Below are positions 12,332-22,474 of a stretch of 64,000 bases of DNA, piece by piece. The notes under the pieces were generated by a model that was not told where the DNA came from, made no database searches, and was given only the letters and a program-made list of their open reading frames with translations. The position numbers and the translations under genes were made by a program. Within the stretch, counting starts at the first letter, position 1. Every line of letters starts with the position of its first letter. Location: positions 1 to 64,000 of the forward strand of contig REEN01000046.1 of assembly GCA_007695015.1 (NCBI GenBank). The letters run 5' to 3'. This DNA comes from Marinilabiliales bacterium (lineage in GTDB: Bacteria; Bacteroidota; Bacteroidia; Bacteroidales; PUMT01).

Positions 12332-13363
12332 TCAGTCCGCTAACCTCTTCATGATCTCATATGCGCGCGCAGGATTGGCAACCATAAGCTGCTCAATGTC
12401 CCCGGCGGTAAACCCTTCTTCCATCAGCCCGGGGATTAGGAACCTGTGGATATCACTGTATCCCCTGAATCCGCCCCCGCCGGGTTCACCTGCATCATAC
12501 CAGCCGGCATCGTGCGAGATGAGCACCCTGTGCAGCAGTCCCTCCTTTTTCAGCTCTGAAAGCATTGAAATGTAGAGGTCATGGTTTCCGTGCGGGCCCT
12601 CTGCCGCGGAGATGTTAACTGCATCGAGCGATATCCAGGCACCCATCCTTGCCGCTTCAACTATTTTGGGCATGGTACCGGACTGGGCGTGTGTCCAGAT
12701 AAAAGCCCCGGGCGATACTCCCTCTTCCTTCAGCAGGTTAAGCTGGTCAAACGCCGGCATATCGCCCCCGGTATGCGATTTGATCACCAGTCCGGTTCGC
12801 CTGTGCGTAATGGCAGCGGCCCTTACCAGTTTCCTGTGCAACTCCGACAGCAGGGTGTCTTCCTTTACCCCGATCTTGATAAAACCAGGCCTTATGTCCG
12901 TATTGTCTATCCCGTTCTCAAACTCGTCGATCCATCTTGAGGCCAACTCACCGGCAGTCTCCCGGTAAGCGTGCGGGGGAATGAAGCGGTTATTCACGGC
13001 CCCGTAATAACCTGTATTTGTTATTATGTGGATCCCCGATCTGAGCGAAAGCTCTTTTAGAAGCAGGGGGTCCCTTCCCAGGTATGCCGGTGAGCAATCG
13101 GCGAACCCGGTGACGCCAAGCTCGCTGATCTCCTGCAGCCAGGGAAGCACTACATCGGTGACTGAATCCCTGTTCCATCTGTGGTAACCTGTCTCACCAG
13201 CTCCTGCCCAGTCTACCAGCACATGTTCATGACTGAGGGTCTGGCCCAGTTCGGCCGCCGGAACAGGCCCTCTGACCGTCATTATAACCGTTTCCACCGG
13301 TTTCTCCCGGCATGAGCCTGAGAGAATAATTATTACCAAAAATACAAGGGTGAGTGTTCTCAT
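12332..13363 (-). CDS. phosphotriesterase-family lipoprotein
   Basis: 343 residues; amidohydrolase TIM barrel of the phosphotriesterase-related family, held by a lipoprotein anchor (Cys18 after a hydrophobic leader). All metal ligands of the family are present: H45 and H47 in SHEHVLVDW, K163 in FIKIGV (the carboxylated bridging lysine), H197 in KSHTGG, H225 in WTHAQS and D285 in SHDAGW. The binuclear metal site should therefore be intact. Relatives include lactonases and other esterases, so true phosphotriester hydrolysis should not be assumed. The ATG at 13363 is preferred to an in-frame TTG two codons upstream. A 12-base direct repeat (GTCAGTCCGCTA) spans its stop and the gap to namZ. Confidence 0.85.
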   Translation of the reverse strand: MRTLTLVFLVIIILSGSCREKPVETVIMTVRGPVPAAELGQTLSHEHVLVDWAGAGETGYHRWNRDSVTDVVLPWLQEISELGVTGFADCSPAYLGRDPLLLKELSLRSGIHIITNTGYYGAVNNRFIPPHAYRETAGELASRWIDEFENGIDNTDIRPGFIKIGVKEDTLLSELHRKLVRAAAITHRRTGLVIKSHTGGDMPAFDQLNLLKEEGVSPGAFIWTHAQSGTMPKIVEAARMGAWISLDAVNISAAEGPHGNHDLYISMLSELKKEGLLHRVLISHDAGWYDAGEPGGGGFRGYSDIHRFLIPGLMEEGFTAGDIEQLMVANPARAYEIMKRLAD

Positions 13364-13454
13364 TATCAAAAGGTTTAAAAAAACGGGCAGCGACCATATG
13401 TAGGCCGGCCTGCCCGCGATGACATTTCATATTCTTTGTTGCAGGAGAAAGGAA

Positions 13455-13949
13455 CTATTCGGTTTTTGTACCTGATACATTCTTGCTTCTTTCGATGGAC
13501 TGCAGTGCAAGATAGTTATCTCCGTATTTCTGCAGGTTTTCGGTCTCATCGTCGAACTGGTCCTGGTGCCTTTCCTCATCTTCGACCAGGCTTTCAAAAA
13601 GCTTCTTTGAAACCGAATCGGCATTTTTCGCACATTCATTTGCCCAGTTGTTGTAATCGTTGGCGCTTCCCTCTTCCATCTTTGCAGCCATGTCGAGCAT
13701 TTCCCTTACATCCTGAACCGGCTTGACCGGATGTGAAAGCGCCATTTCAACATCGCCTCCCAGGAAAAGAATCCTTTCCGCCAGCATTTCAACATGAATC
13801 ATCTCTTCGATAGAAGTCCGTTTGAAAAGGTTTGCCAGCAGGTCAAAACCCTGGTCATCACAATGAAAATGGAAATACATATACTGATGCACTGCACTCA
13901 GTTCATCAGCAACAGCCTTGTTCAATAGTTCAATACTTTTTTTCTTCAT
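13455..13949 (-). CDS. bfr: bacterioferritin-like iron storage protein
   Basis: 164 residues, four-helix ferritin-like bundle. Both ExxH metal motifs are visible: E49-H52 in EEMIHVE and E125-H128 in EDEERH, with E16 and E92/E93 as the remaining ferroxidase ligands. M50 corresponds to the haem-ligating methionine of bacterioferritins, so haem binding is likely. It should form the 24-subunit shell that oxidises Fe(II) and stores iron. The gene is monocistronic with a near-consensus promoter just upstream. Confidence 0.9.
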   Translation of the reverse strand: MKKKSIELLNKAVADELSAVHQYMYFHFHCDDQGFDLLANLFKRTSIEEMIHVEMLAERILFLGGDVEMALSHPVKPVQDVREMLDMAAKMEEGSANDYNNWANECAKNADSVSKKLFESLVEDEERHQDQFDDETENLQKYGDNYLALQSIERSKNVSGTKTE

Positions 13950-13974
13950 AAGATGCTTTTTTTATGGATTTATA

Positions 13975-14006
13975 CAAAAATAAAATAACAGGTTAAACAA
14001 ATCAAA
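13975..14006 (-). promoter_or_regulatory. near-consensus Bacteroidota promoter of bfr
   Basis: Reading the minus strand, TTTG (14006-14003) is separated by exactly 20 bases from TATTTTTG (13982-13975), matching TTTG-N19-21-TAnnTTTG. The -7 box ends 25 bases before the bfr ATG, predicting a very short leader. This is the best full promoter match in the window. Confidence 0.6.
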
Positions 14007-14070
14007 TATTTTCAGGATCACCGGGCCGGCCGCCGGAGCCCGCCCCTGTGACCGGGGCACATGCAATGGA

Positions 14071-15270
14071 TCAAATGGTTTTCCCCGGATAGGCCTCAAG
14101 CGCCTTTTGGAGGCAGATGATGGCCTTTTCAAGGTCCTCAGTCTTCAGTACATAGGCGATCCTCACCTCATCCCTTCCGAGTCCGGGTGTTGAGTAAAAC
14201 CCCGATGCAGGTGCCAGCATAACTGTTTCATTGTTGTACTCAAAATCGCTAAGCAGCCACTGAGCGAACCTGTCGGCATCGTCAACAGGCAGCCTGGCCG
14301 TTGTATAGAATGCTCCTTTCGGCATGGGACATACAACACCTTTGATATCGTTGAGCATCCTCACCATCAGGTTACGCCTTTCAACATATTCCAGTTGCAC
14401 CTGTTCAAAATAATCTGCCGTGGTATCAAGGGCTGCCTCTCCCACAATCTGTCCGAATGAAGGGGGACTCAGCCTTGCCTGGGCGAACTTGACCGCCGTT
14501 GATACCACCTCCTTGTTTTTTGTGACCATGGCGCCTATCCTCACCCCGCAGGCAGAATATCGTTTTGAAACCGAATCTATCAGAATTACGTTATCTCCGG
14601 CATCTTTGATATGCATAGCCGAGAAATGAGTATGGCCGTCATAGCAGAATTCACGGTATACTTCATCAGAGAACAGGTACAGGTCATGTTTCTTTATAAG
14701 GTCGCCAAGCTGTTCCATCTCTTCCCTTGAGTAAAGGTAGCCGGTGGGGTTGTTGGGATTGCATATTATTATGCCCTTTGTCCGCTTATTTATGAGTTTT
14801 TCAAAATCGGCTACTGGAGGAAGGGCAAAGCCATCTTCAATGGTGGATGTAACCGGAACGATCCTTACCCCGGCTGTAACCGTAAACCCGTTGTAATTGG
14901 CATAAAACGGTTCGGGAACTATTACTTCATCTCCTTCGTCCAGGCACGACATGAGCGCGAACAGGATCGCCTCCGATCCTCCTGTAGTAATCAGCATCTG
15001 GGTATGGTCAACATCTATGTCGAGAGCCCTGTAATACTCAGCAAGTTTTCTCCGGTACGATTCGTTGCCGGCAGAGTGGCTGTACTCAACAACTTTGAGA
15101 GTATTGTTGCGAATGGCGTCAAGCGCAACCTGCGGGGTTGGTATATCGGGCTGGCCAATGTTCAGGTGATAAATCCTGCGCCCTTTTCTTTTTGCCTCTT
15201 CTGCGTAGGGAACGAGTTTTCTGATGGGTGAGGCCGGCATCAGCCTGCCTTTTTTAGAAATTTCCGGCAT
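14071..15270 (-). CDS. class I pyridoxal-phosphate aminotransferase
   Basis: About 399 residues, fold-type I aminotransferase of the aspartate/aromatic group. Visible motifs are NIGQPDIPTP near the N terminus, YSHSAGNESYR, TTGGSEAI, CNPNNPTG (PLP ring and substrate contacts), FSDEVYREF and the PLP Schiff-base lysine K236 in SVSKRYSACG, followed by VRIG. The start is the ATG at 15270 (MPEISKKGR); 54 further upstream bases are in frame but not family-like. The donor amino acid cannot be decided from sequence. Divergent from valS, with a candidate -7 element TATTTTTG at 15310-15303. Confidence 0.88.
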   Translation of the reverse strand: MPEISKKGRLMPASPIRKLVPYAEEAKRKGRRIYHLNIGQPDIPTPQVALDAIRNNTLKVVEYSHSAGNESYRRKLAEYYRALDIDVDHTQMLITTGGSEAILFALMSCLDEGDEVIVPEPFYANYNGFTVTAGVRIVPVTSTIEDGFALPPVADFEKLINKRTKGIIICNPNNPTGYLYSREEMEQLGDLIKKHDLYLFSDEVYREFCYDGHTHFSAMHIKDAGDNVILIDSVSKRYSACGVRIGAMVTKNKEVVSTAVKFAQARLSPPSFGQIVGEAALDTTADYFEQVQLEYVERRNLMVRMLNDIKGVVCPMPKGAFYTTARLPVDDADRFAQWLLSDFEYNNETVMLAPASGFYSTPGLGRDEVRIAYVLKTEDLEKAIICLQKALEAYPGKTI

Positions 15271-15389
15271 ACCTGTATGATTTTGAGATTGCTGAATACA
15301 AACAAAAATAGGCTTTATTGACAAATAAAAGTATGATAATTGTTGTCTTATAAATGCTCAGGGCCGGGGAATTTTAACGCGGAATTGAT

Positions 15390-15397
15390 TATTTTTG
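15390..15397 (+). promoter_or_regulatory. candidate -7 element for valS
   Basis: TATTTTTG followed by CC, 75 bases before the valS ATG, in the divergent gap with the aminotransferase. No clear -33 element. Confidence 0.4.
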
Positions 15398-15472
15398 CCG
15401 GGCAGCGCCCCGGATATGATAATTCAGGTTAGAAACGGGCCTTTTGTTTACAACCAAACAAGATATTTTCAG

Positions 15473-18106
15473 ATGGATATTCCTTCAAAGTACAACCCTG
15501 CAGTCACTGAAGAGAAGTGGTACAAATACTGGCTTGACAACGGCCTGTTCAGGTCGGTGCCCGATGAGAGGCAGCCGTATACAATAGTTATCCCTCCCCC
15601 CAATGTGACCGGGGTCCTGCATATGGGGCATATGCTGAACAACACGATTCAGGACATACTTGTGAGGCGGGCCAGGATGCAGGGAAAGAATGCCTGCTGG
15701 GTGCCGGGTACCGATCATGCTTCCATTGCAACGGAAGCAAGGGTTGTTGCCAGGCTTAAAGATAAAGGGATTGATAAATCGAAGCTTTCGCGGAAGGAAT
15801 TTCTTGAGCATGCATGGGCATGGAAAGAAGAGCATGGGGGCATTATACTGGAACAGCTGAAGAAACTGGGTGCTTCGTGTGACTGGTCGCGGACAGTCTT
15901 CACGATGGATGAAGGCTATTCAGAGAGCGTTTTTGATGTTTTTACCGACCTCTATAAGAAGGGGCTGATATACCGTGGTGTAAGAATGGTCAACTGGGAC
16001 CCGCAGGCGAAGACCGCCGTATCAGACGAGGAGGTAATATACAGGGAGGTCAGTTCAAAGCTTTACCACGTGCGTTACAGGGTAGAGGGCGGGGATGAGT
16101 GGGTGGTGATAGCCACCACCAGGCCGGAAACCATCCTGGGAGATACTGCTGTGAGTGTTAACCCGGCTGACGACCGTTTCAGGCATCTGCACGGTAAAAA
16201 TGTGGTTGTACCAATGGTTAACAGGGTGGTCCCGTTAATAACCGACAGTTACGTTGACATGGAATTCGGTACGGGAGCCCTGAAAATAACCCCTGCCCAC
16301 GACATTAATGACTATGAGATAGGGATCAGGCATAACCTGCCGGTTATAGATATTTTCAATGACGACGGTACCCTTGGTGAAAAGGCGGAGATATTCATCG
16401 GGATGGACAGGTTTGAGGCCAGGGATGCTGCAGTGAAAAAGCTTACCGGTGAGGGGTATATGGTGAAGGTTGAGGACTATGTCAACAAGGTCGGCTATTC
16501 CGAGCGAACAGATGCAGCCATTGAACCACGGCTCTCAATGCAGTGGTTCTGCCGGATGGGTGAGCTGGCCGGACCGGCGCTCGAAAACGTTATGAACGAT
16601 AATATCAGGTTCTACCCTGCCAAATTCAGGAATACCTACAGGCACTGGATGGAGAATATAAAGGACTGGTGCATATCCCGCCAGTTATGGTGGGGACACA
16701 GGATCCCTGCCTGGTATATCGCGGGTGGCAATGATTTTGTCGTTGCAAAGACCCCTGATGAGGCGCTCAGGCTTGCCAGGGAAAAGACCGGTAATGACAG
16801 TCTGACCTTGCAGGATATCCGTCAGGATGAAGATGTGCTTGACACATGGTTCTCATCCTGGTTATGGCCCGTTGCAGTGTTCGACGGCATCAGAAAACCG
16901 GATAACCCGGATTATAAGTATTATTATCCGACCGACGACCTCGTTACGGCACCCGAAATACTGTTCTTCTGGGTTGCCCGCATGATCATGGCCGGGTACG
17001 AATACCCGAAAGAAAAGCCCTTCAGAAGTGTTTATCTAACAGGCATAGTGCGTGACAAGCTTGGCAGGAAAATGTCCAAGTCCCTCGGTAACTCACCTGA
17101 GCCACTGGAGCTCATAAAGAAATTCGGGGCCGACGGGGTAAGGGTGGGTATGCTGCTCTGTTCTCCTGCAGGAGGCGACCTTTTGTTTGATGAGAGTCTC
17201 ACCGGGCAGGGAAGGAATTTCTCCAATAAGATATGGAATGCCTTCCGCCTTGTCAAGGGCTGGGAAACAGACGAAAATGCTGCTCAGCCCCTCCATTCGC
17301 AACAGGCTGTCGAATGGTTCGATACCAGACTGACAGAGGCTGTGGGCCGCCTTGAGAGACTATATGAAACCTACAGGCTTTCAGAGGCTCTTATGCTTCT
17401 GTACAGGCTTTTCTGGGATGATTTTTCTTCATGGTACCTGGAGATAGTAAAACCGGCATACAGGCAGCCGCTGGATGCTGAGACCCGCAAGGCGACCACC
17501 CGCTTTTTCGACCGGCTTCTCAGGCTGCTGCATCCGATAATGCCCTTTATTACCGAAGAGCTGTGGCAGAGGCTGGAAAAGAGGAAGGAGGGGGAGAGCA
17601 TTGTGACAGCACAGATGCCAGGGACAGGTAAAGTGCAGAAGAAATTGCTTTCCGACTTCAGCATTGCCATGGAAGTAGTCAGTTCACTCCGCAATATCAG
17701 GGCTGAAAAGAACATCCCCCAAAAAGAGCCACTTTCACTCCAGGTACTGTCCGGAGAGAAGATGGGCATGCCCCCGTTTGAACAGGTGATAGCCCGTCTT
17801 GCCAACCTGTCTGAAATCAGCGAAACAGAGTATGAGTCCCCCGGTGCTATTTCATTCATGGTCGGGACCACGGCATTTTTCGTGCCCATGGAAGGAAAGC
17901 TTGATCCGGAGGAGGAGATGGCAAAACTGCAAAAAGAGCTGGAGTATGCCCGTGGATTTCTGAATTCGGTTATGAAGAAGCTGGATAATGAGCGTTTTGT
18001 GAAAAATGCACCGGATAAGGTCGTCAAGAATGAAATGGCAAAGAAGTCTGATGCCGAAAGCAGGATTACAGCTCTCGAAGAGAGGCTGAATAGCCTGAAG
18101 GCCTGA
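15473..18106 (+). CDS. valS: valyl-tRNA synthetase
   Basis: 877 residues; class I synthetase charging tRNA-Val. The HIGH signature is HMGH at 50-53 within [15 protein letters not shown], and KMSKS is at 533-537. Between them lies the editing (CP1) domain with [13 protein letters not shown]. The C terminus is a charged helical arm (about 795-877), the tRNA-binding coiled coil of bacterial ValRS. The ATG at 15473 ([10 protein letters not shown]) is used because family similarity begins there; a longer frame adds 26 unrelated residues. glnA follows after 76 bases on the same strand. Confidence 0.97.
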   Translation: MDIPSKYNPAVTEEKWYKYWLDNGLFRSVPDERQPYTIVIPPPNVTGVLHMGHMLNNTIQDILVRRARMQGKNACWVPGTDHASIATEARVVARLKDKGIDKSKLSRKEFLEHAWAWKEEHGGIILEQLKKLGASCDWSRTVFTMDEGYSESVFDVFTDLYKKGLIYRGVRMVNWDPQAKTAVSDEEVIYREVSSKLYHVRYRVEGGDEWVVIATTRPETILGDTAVSVNPADDRFRHLHGKNVVVPMVNRVVPLITDSYVDMEFGTGALKITPAHDINDYEIGIRHNLPVIDIFNDDGTLGEKAEIFIGMDRFEARDAAVKKLTGEGYMVKVEDYVNKVGYSERTDAAIEPRLSMQWFCRMGELAGPALENVMNDNIRFYPAKFRNTYRHWMENIKDWCISRQLWWGHRIPAWYIAGGNDFVVAKTPDEALRLAREKTGNDSLTLQDIRQDEDVLDTWFSSWLWPVAVFDGIRKPDNPDYKYYYPTDDLVTAPEILFFWVARMIMAGYEYPKEKPFRSVYLTGIVRDKLGRKMSKSLGNSPEPLELIKKFGADGVRVGMLLCSPAGGDLLFDESLTGQGRNFSNKIWNAFRLVKGWETDENAAQPLHSQQAVEWFDTRLTEAVGRLERLYETYRLSEALMLLYRLFWDDFSSWYLEIVKPAYRQPLDAETRKATTRFFDRLLRLLHPIMPFITEELWQRLEKRKEGESIVTAQMPGTGKVQKKLLSDFSIAMEVVSSLRNIRAEKNIPQKEPLSLQVLSGEKMGMPPFEQVIARLANLSEISETEYESPGAISFMVGTTAFFVPMEGKLDPEEEMAKLQKELEYARGFLNSVMKKLDNERFVKNAPDKVVKNEMAKKSDAESRITALEERLNSLKA

Positions 18107-18182
18107 TGAAGGCAAAAAATCATGTTTTTTTTGTTGCATTCTGCTTAGTTTAGCATGTTTTAAATGATAAATACAGATCAAG

Positions 18183-19688
18183 ATGCATCAATCAGATATT
18201 AAACTGAACCCTAATGAGCTGGTGAGGTTCCTTAAAAAACCGGCCGACCGGTTCACCAGGGATGATATTGTCAGGTATATTGAAGAGAACGGGATTGAGA
18301 TGCTGAACTTCAGGTACGTGGCAGAAGACGGGAAGCTGAAAACCCTCAATTTTGTGATCTCCGGCAAGGAGCACCTGGAGACGGTCCTTACACAGGGTGA
18401 ACGTGTTGACGGATCAAGCCTGTTTTCATTCATTGAGGCCGGATCCAGTGATCTTTATGTGGTGCCACGATACCGTACCGCCTTTGTTAACCCGTTTGCC
18501 GGTGTCCCGACCCTGGATATCCTTTGCTCTTTTTACAATAGTGAAGGACATCCGCTGGAGAGCGATCCCCGGTACATACTCAGCAAGGCTCACAGTGACT
18601 TCACCGCCCGTACGGGATTTAAATTCCTCGCACTGGGGGAACTGGAATACTACGTTAACAGTCCCCGTCACGATTTTTTCCCTCCGGTCGACCAGAAGGG
18701 GTATCATGCATCGGAGCCATACGCCAAGTTTGAGAAGCTGCGTTCCGAGGCCCTGCTTTTGATTGCAAAGGCAGGCGGCAGGACCAAATACGGCCATGCC
18801 GAGGTTGGAAGCTTTACGAGGGACAATGAGCTGTTTGAACAGCATGAGATAGAGTTTCTTCCCTGCGATGTGGAGGATGCGGCCGACCAGCTTATCATTG
18901 CCAAATGGATACTGCGGATGCTTGCATTCAAATACGGCGTTGAGATAAGTTTTGCCCCAAAGATAACTGTAGGCAAAGCAGGCAGCGGCATGCACGTTCA
19001 CGCGATGCTGGAAAAGGAGGGGGTGAACCTGATGATCCGCAACGGGGTTTTGAGCGATACTGCAAGGAAGATGGTGGCAGGATGGCTTGACTGCGCCTCT
19101 GCCCTGACAGCCTTTGGCAATACTATTCCAACGTCATATCTGAGACTGGTTCCGCACCAGGAGGCGCCCACCAGCATCTGCTGGGGCGACAGGAACCGCT
19201 CCGTGCTTGTGCGCGTCCCTCTCGGATGGCTGGGGGAGAACAACATGATCAACGATGCCAATCCCGGTGAAAAGATTAATACTGCCGATTATGGTGGGAA
19301 ACAGACGGTCGAGTTTCGCTCGCCTGACGGGTCGGCCGACATTTACCTGTTGATGGCGGGACTTGTTGTGGCGGCGGGGCACGGACTTGAAATGGACAAT
19401 GCACTTAAGCTGGCGGAGGATCTGTATGTGGATGTCAATATTTTCAGCGATGAACACAGGGAGAGGCTGGCAGGACTTGAAAAGCTTCCTGCCTCATGCT
19501 GGGATTCTGCATCTGCGCTTGAGGCAAAGAAGTCTGTTTTTGAGAAAAACGGAGTCTTCCCGCCGGGAGTTCTTAAAAATGTTGCCGAAAGGCTGAGGGC
19601 TTATGACGACAGGAACCTCAGCGAGCGTCTTTATGGCAATAATGAAGCTATCAGAGAGCTGGTACTGAAACACATACACTGCATGTAG
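18183..19688 (+). CDS. glnA: glutamine synthetase
   Basis: 501 residues; makes glutamine from glutamate, ammonia and ATP. It has an N-terminal beta-grasp domain (about 35-130, with VDGSSLFSF) and a catalytic domain. Metal and substrate motifs include ELEYYV (first metal ligands), GHAEVGSF, GSGMHVH, IPTSYLRLVPHQEAP and the RSVLVRVP/ EFRSPDGSAD stretch near the end of the active site. The length fits the roughly 500-residue GS variants found in Bacteroidota. There is no adenylylation enzyme or P-II gene nearby. The ATG at 18183 is directly followed by a family-like helix. It may be read through from valS. Confidence 0.93.
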   Translation: MHQSDIKLNPNELVRFLKKPADRFTRDDIVRYIEENGIEMLNFRYVAEDGKLKTLNFVISGKEHLETVLTQGERVDGSSLFSFIEAGSSDLYVVPRYRTAFVNPFAGVPTLDILCSFYNSEGHPLESDPRYILSKAHSDFTARTGFKFLALGELEYYVNSPRHDFFPPVDQKGYHASEPYAKFEKLRSEALLLIAKAGGRTKYGHAEVGSFTRDNELFEQHEIEFLPCDVEDAADQLIIAKWILRMLAFKYGVEISFAPKITVGKAGSGMHVHAMLEKEGVNLMIRNGVLSDTARKMVAGWLDCASALTAFGNTIPTSYLRLVPHQEAPTSICWGDRNRSVLVRVPLGWLGENNMINDANPGEKINTADYGGKQTVEFRSPDGSADIYLLMAGLVVAAGHGLEMDNALKLAEDLYVDVNIFSDEHRERLAGLEKLPASCWDSASALEAKKSVFEKNGVFPPGVLKNVAERLRAYDDRNLSERLYGNNEAIRELVLKHIHCM

Positions 19689-19740
19689 CCGTTAATTGCA
19701 CCGTGGCAGTGATCAGTTACCTCTTTTTGATCGTCAGTTT

Positions 19741-20481
19741 TTAGTATTCCCTCAATTTAATGTTCCTGAACCATACATCATCACCATGGTCCTGGAGTCC
19801 GATCACCCCTTCTATATACTTGCCGAAAAGTCCGGCGTCAAACTTGCTCTCTTCGACCATCTGCTGAAATTCAGGAGTGTCAAGATGGTACTCAAGGACA
19901 TCCTCGCCATTCTGGCGGTGGAATACTGTTCCGCGGTACACGATTATCTCTGCGTTGTTCCACTCACCTGCAGGCCTGGTATTCTGTGGTACGGCCGGAA
20001 GTATGTCGTAGAGTGAAGCAGCTTTCCGGTTCCCGTCAATCCCCTGCTGTGCATCGGGGTGACGTTCATTGTCAAGTACCTGGAATTCGGGGGCCGTATG
20101 CCATATGGGCCTTCCGGGTATTTCCTGCCCGAGATAGAAGATGCCGCTGTTGCCGCCTTCAGATATTTTCCAGTCCACTTTAAGGTGAAAATCCAGGAAT
20201 GTGCCATCATATACAATATCGCCTCCACTGCCGGTGCAACGCAGTGTGCCGTCTTCAACGGCCCAGCCCTCCCCGGGAAAGTCCTCGCCGTTATAGGAGC
20301 GCCATCCGGTAGTTGTCTCCCCGTCAAAAAGGAGGATAAATCCTTCCTCTTTTTCCTGCTCTGAAAGAGTGTTTGGTGCAACTTCAGCTTCTGCCGTGCG
20401 GTCGGCCGCAGGGCCGCACGACCAGGCCAGGGTAAATACCAGGAGAATAGTTGCGAAAAAGGTTAAATGCATTTTTTCCAT
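19741..20481 (-). CDS. DUF1080 lipoprotein (3-keto-disaccharide hydrolase family)
   Basis: About 246 residues. Lipoprotein leader with Cys22 (FTLAWSC), then one DUF1080 domain, a concanavalin-like jelly roll with the family phrases GEGWAVEDGTLRC, DFHLKVDWKISEGGNSGIFYL, EFQVLDNERHPDAQ and WNNAEIIVYRGTVFHRQNGE. Characterised relatives bind or hydrolyse 3-keto-glycosides made by Gfo/Idh-type oxidoreductases. The neighbouring upstream Gfo/Idh/MocA gene on the same strand supports that role. The ATG at 20481 (or 20472) is chosen to give a proper lipoprotein signal; the longer frame adds 49 unrelated residues. A hairpin at 20571-20608 separates it from the oxidoreductase. Confidence 0.85.
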   Translation of the reverse strand: MEKMHLTFFATILLVFTLAWSCGPAADRTAEAEVAPNTLSEQEKEEGFILLFDGETTTGWRSYNGEDFPGEGWAVEDGTLRCTGSGGDIVYDGTFLDFHLKVDWKISEGGNSGIFYLGQEIPGRPIWHTAPEFQVLDNERHPDAQQGIDGNRKAASLYDILPAVPQNTRPAGEWNNAEIIVYRGTVFHRQNGEDVLEYHLDTPEFQQMVEESKFDAGLFGKYIEGVIGLQDHGDDVWFRNIKLREY

Positions 20482-20566
20482 GGCATTTCGTTTTATTAGT
20501 TCTGATTGAGTTTTAATTGTTGCGTCGTGTTCAGGTAATTCAGGTTGTTGCTGTGTTGATATAACC

Positions 20567-20614
20567 AAAACGACTGCCCGGGGTGTTTTGGTCACCGTCA
20601 GGCAGTCGCTTTTT
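20567..20614 (-). terminator. hairpin between Gfo/Idh gene and DUF1080 gene
   Basis: CGACTGCC (20571-20578) and GGCAGTCG (20601-20608) form an 8-bp stem flanked by AAAA and CTTTTT, so it could terminate on either strand. It sits in the 153-base gap of two codirectional genes, so it may attenuate DUF1080 transcription or protect the upstream mRNA end. Confidence 0.55.
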
Positions 20615-20634
20615 AATAATGGGATCAAGAACCT

Positions 20635-22110
20635 CTAGGTGGGCATGGGCACAAGTTTCCAGCCTTCCCTGTAAGGTGTTTTGATAAGATCAGAAGCAAA
20701 CTGTTTTGCATTAACCGGGTCTGTCATGTCCCTGGCGAATGTCGGGTGGCCATCCTCTATCTTAAATCCGTCACGGATTATAGTGCGGATCGTCTCATCG
20801 TCGCCGATGTTGGTGAACCTCATGTTCTCTCCGTCCCACTCAAGCTCCTTGTGGAGCGACTGAAGGCGTACGGCAAGAACACCCATCACGACCATTTCGT
20901 TGAAAGGTCCGGCCTCATGGAAGGCTGAAGCTGTTTCAACCCTGTTCTCCGGACTCTCCTTGCAGGCACGCGCCCAGTCCTGGTAATGGTTGGTCGGCAC
21001 CCTGCGCACGAATTTCGGTGCATCGGGTACGCGGCCTGAAAGCAGCCATGGATCACGGCCATAACAACCTGCTACGAGTATGTCTTTTGTTCCGTAGAAG
21101 ATTACGCCGCCACCGCCATTGTCCATGTTTCTGCCGGCAGGCCAGCCGTCGGGCATTTCGGGACGTATACCGCCGTCGTACCAGTTAACAACAACTTCGG
21201 GAAGGTTGATCTTCAGGTTGCTGCTCGGGGTCCTGGCCGGGTAAACAAACTTTACTTTTTGAGCAACGGGTGCACAGTCAACCAACAGCATTGTTGAAGT
21301 ACCCTGTACCCTTGTTGGATAGGTCAGTTCAAGACCCATGAAGACGGGATGAAGAATATGGGGTGCCATATCCCCGAGTGCGCCTGTTCCGAAGTCCCAC
21401 CATCCGCGGAAGTTCCAGGGGGTGTAGATCTCGTTGTAAGGACGCATGGGTGCGGGGCCTATGAAAAGATCCCAGTTCATGGTGTCGGGAATGGGATGAA
21501 CCTCTTCGGGAGTGTTAAGTCCCTGTGGCCATATCGGCCTGTCGGTAAACGCATCGACCCTGGTAACCTCTCCGATCTCGCCGTTGGCAATCCATTCACG
21601 GCACAGGTTTACACCTTCCTGGGAGGCTCCCCAGTTATTCATCTGAGTAGCTACTTTGTACTTCTCAGCAAGTTTTGTAAGAAGGCGTGATTCATAAACA
21701 GTATGGGTCAGCGGCTTCTCAACATAAACATGCTTGCCCATGGTCATCGCATCTGCTGCAATGATTGCGTGGGTATGGTCTGATGTGGCGACTGCGACAC
21801 CATCTATCTCCCCACCCATTTCATCAAACATTTTACGGTAGTCCCAGTATCTTTTAGCATTTGGGTACCGTTCAAAAACAGGTTTACTGTATCTCCAGTC
21901 AATATCACAGAGAGCAATGATGTTTTCGCTCTCAAGGTTCCTGAGGATTTGGGAACCCATTCCTCCAATACCGACACAGACGATATTGAGCTTGTCGCTG
22001 GGCGCCTTATGTCCCAGTCCGCTCACCACGTTGCTGGGAAGGATGGTAAGCCCCGCAGCTGCCATGGCCGTGTTGCCGATGAACTTTCTTCTTGAGATTT
22101 TTTTATCCAT
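20635..22110 (-). CDS. Tat-exported Gfo/Idh/MocA-family oxidoreductase
   Basis: 491 residues. The N terminus carries a twin-arginine signal (SRRKFI at 6-11, then a hydrophobic stretch to about 32), so the folded, cofactor-loaded enzyme should be exported by Tat. The Rossmann domain starts with VGIGGMGSQ (about 47-55). VEKPLTHT (EKP motif) follows the GVAVATSDHTHA segment, and the C-terminal half is a long Gfo/Idh alpha-beta domain. These enzymes oxidise or reduce sugars with NAD(P); together with DUF1080 they are linked to 3-keto-glycoside metabolism. It is transcribed divergently from a second Gfo/Idh gene. Start: the Tat motif fixes the ATG. Confidence 0.88.
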   Translation of the reverse strand: MDKKISRRKFIGNTAMAAAGLTILPSNVVSGLGHKAPSDKLNIVCVGIGGMGSQILRNLESENIIALCDIDWRYSKPVFERYPNAKRYWDYRKMFDEMGGEIDGVAVATSDHTHAIIAADAMTMGKHVYVEKPLTHTVYESRLLTKLAEKYKVATQMNNWGASQEGVNLCREWIANGEIGEVTRVDAFTDRPIWPQGLNTPEEVHPIPDTMNWDLFIGPAPMRPYNEIYTPWNFRGWWDFGTGALGDMAPHILHPVFMGLELTYPTRVQGTSTMLLVDCAPVAQKVKFVYPARTPSSNLKINLPEVVVNWYDGGIRPEMPDGWPAGRNMDNGGGGVIFYGTKDILVAGCYGRDPWLLSGRVPDAPKFVRRVPTNHYQDWARACKESPENRVETASAFHEAGPFNEMVVMGVLAVRLQSLHKELEWDGENMRFTNIGDDETIRTIIRDGFKIEDGHPTFARDMTDPVNAKQFASDLIKTPYREGWKLVPMPT

Positions 22111-22474
22111 TTTAGGTGAATTTAGTTAGTAATTAGAATTGGTATTAAGCGGTTATTATGTAAAATATTTTAAAAAGACCGTGATGCAAAACATTCTGCC
22201 AAAATACAAATTTATCTTAATTAGGTCAATATTAATATCAATAATAAACAATTCATTTACCTGTAAGCCGGAGGTAAAAAGAGTAAAAAAACTGCAGATC
22301 AGCGATAATCCGGTTGACTTTCCGTGCAGGTTAACCTTTTTTAACATTCGGCCTGAAGAGCTTTTGGTGTATTTTATATTTGGGAATAATTCCACGGTTT
22401 TTTAAATTGCACTGGATTTAATTTCCGTAATAACTTAAATCAGCATAAACTAATAACCACAAAAATCAACAGAA
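22111..22474. promoter_or_regulatory. divergent promoter region between two Gfo/Idh genes
   Basis: AT-rich 364-base gap without a gene. It holds candidate -7 elements in both directions: TAAATTTG on the minus strand (22214-22207) for the Tat-exported enzyme and TATATTTG on the plus strand (22375-22382) for the other. Neither has a -33 TTTG at 19-21 bases. No operator-like palindrome was noticed. Confidence 0.45.

Noticed and set aside
12297-12342. Direct repeat GTCAGTCCGCTA
   Set aside because: Only two copies 33 bases apart; taken as minor local duplication, not a mobile-element footprint.
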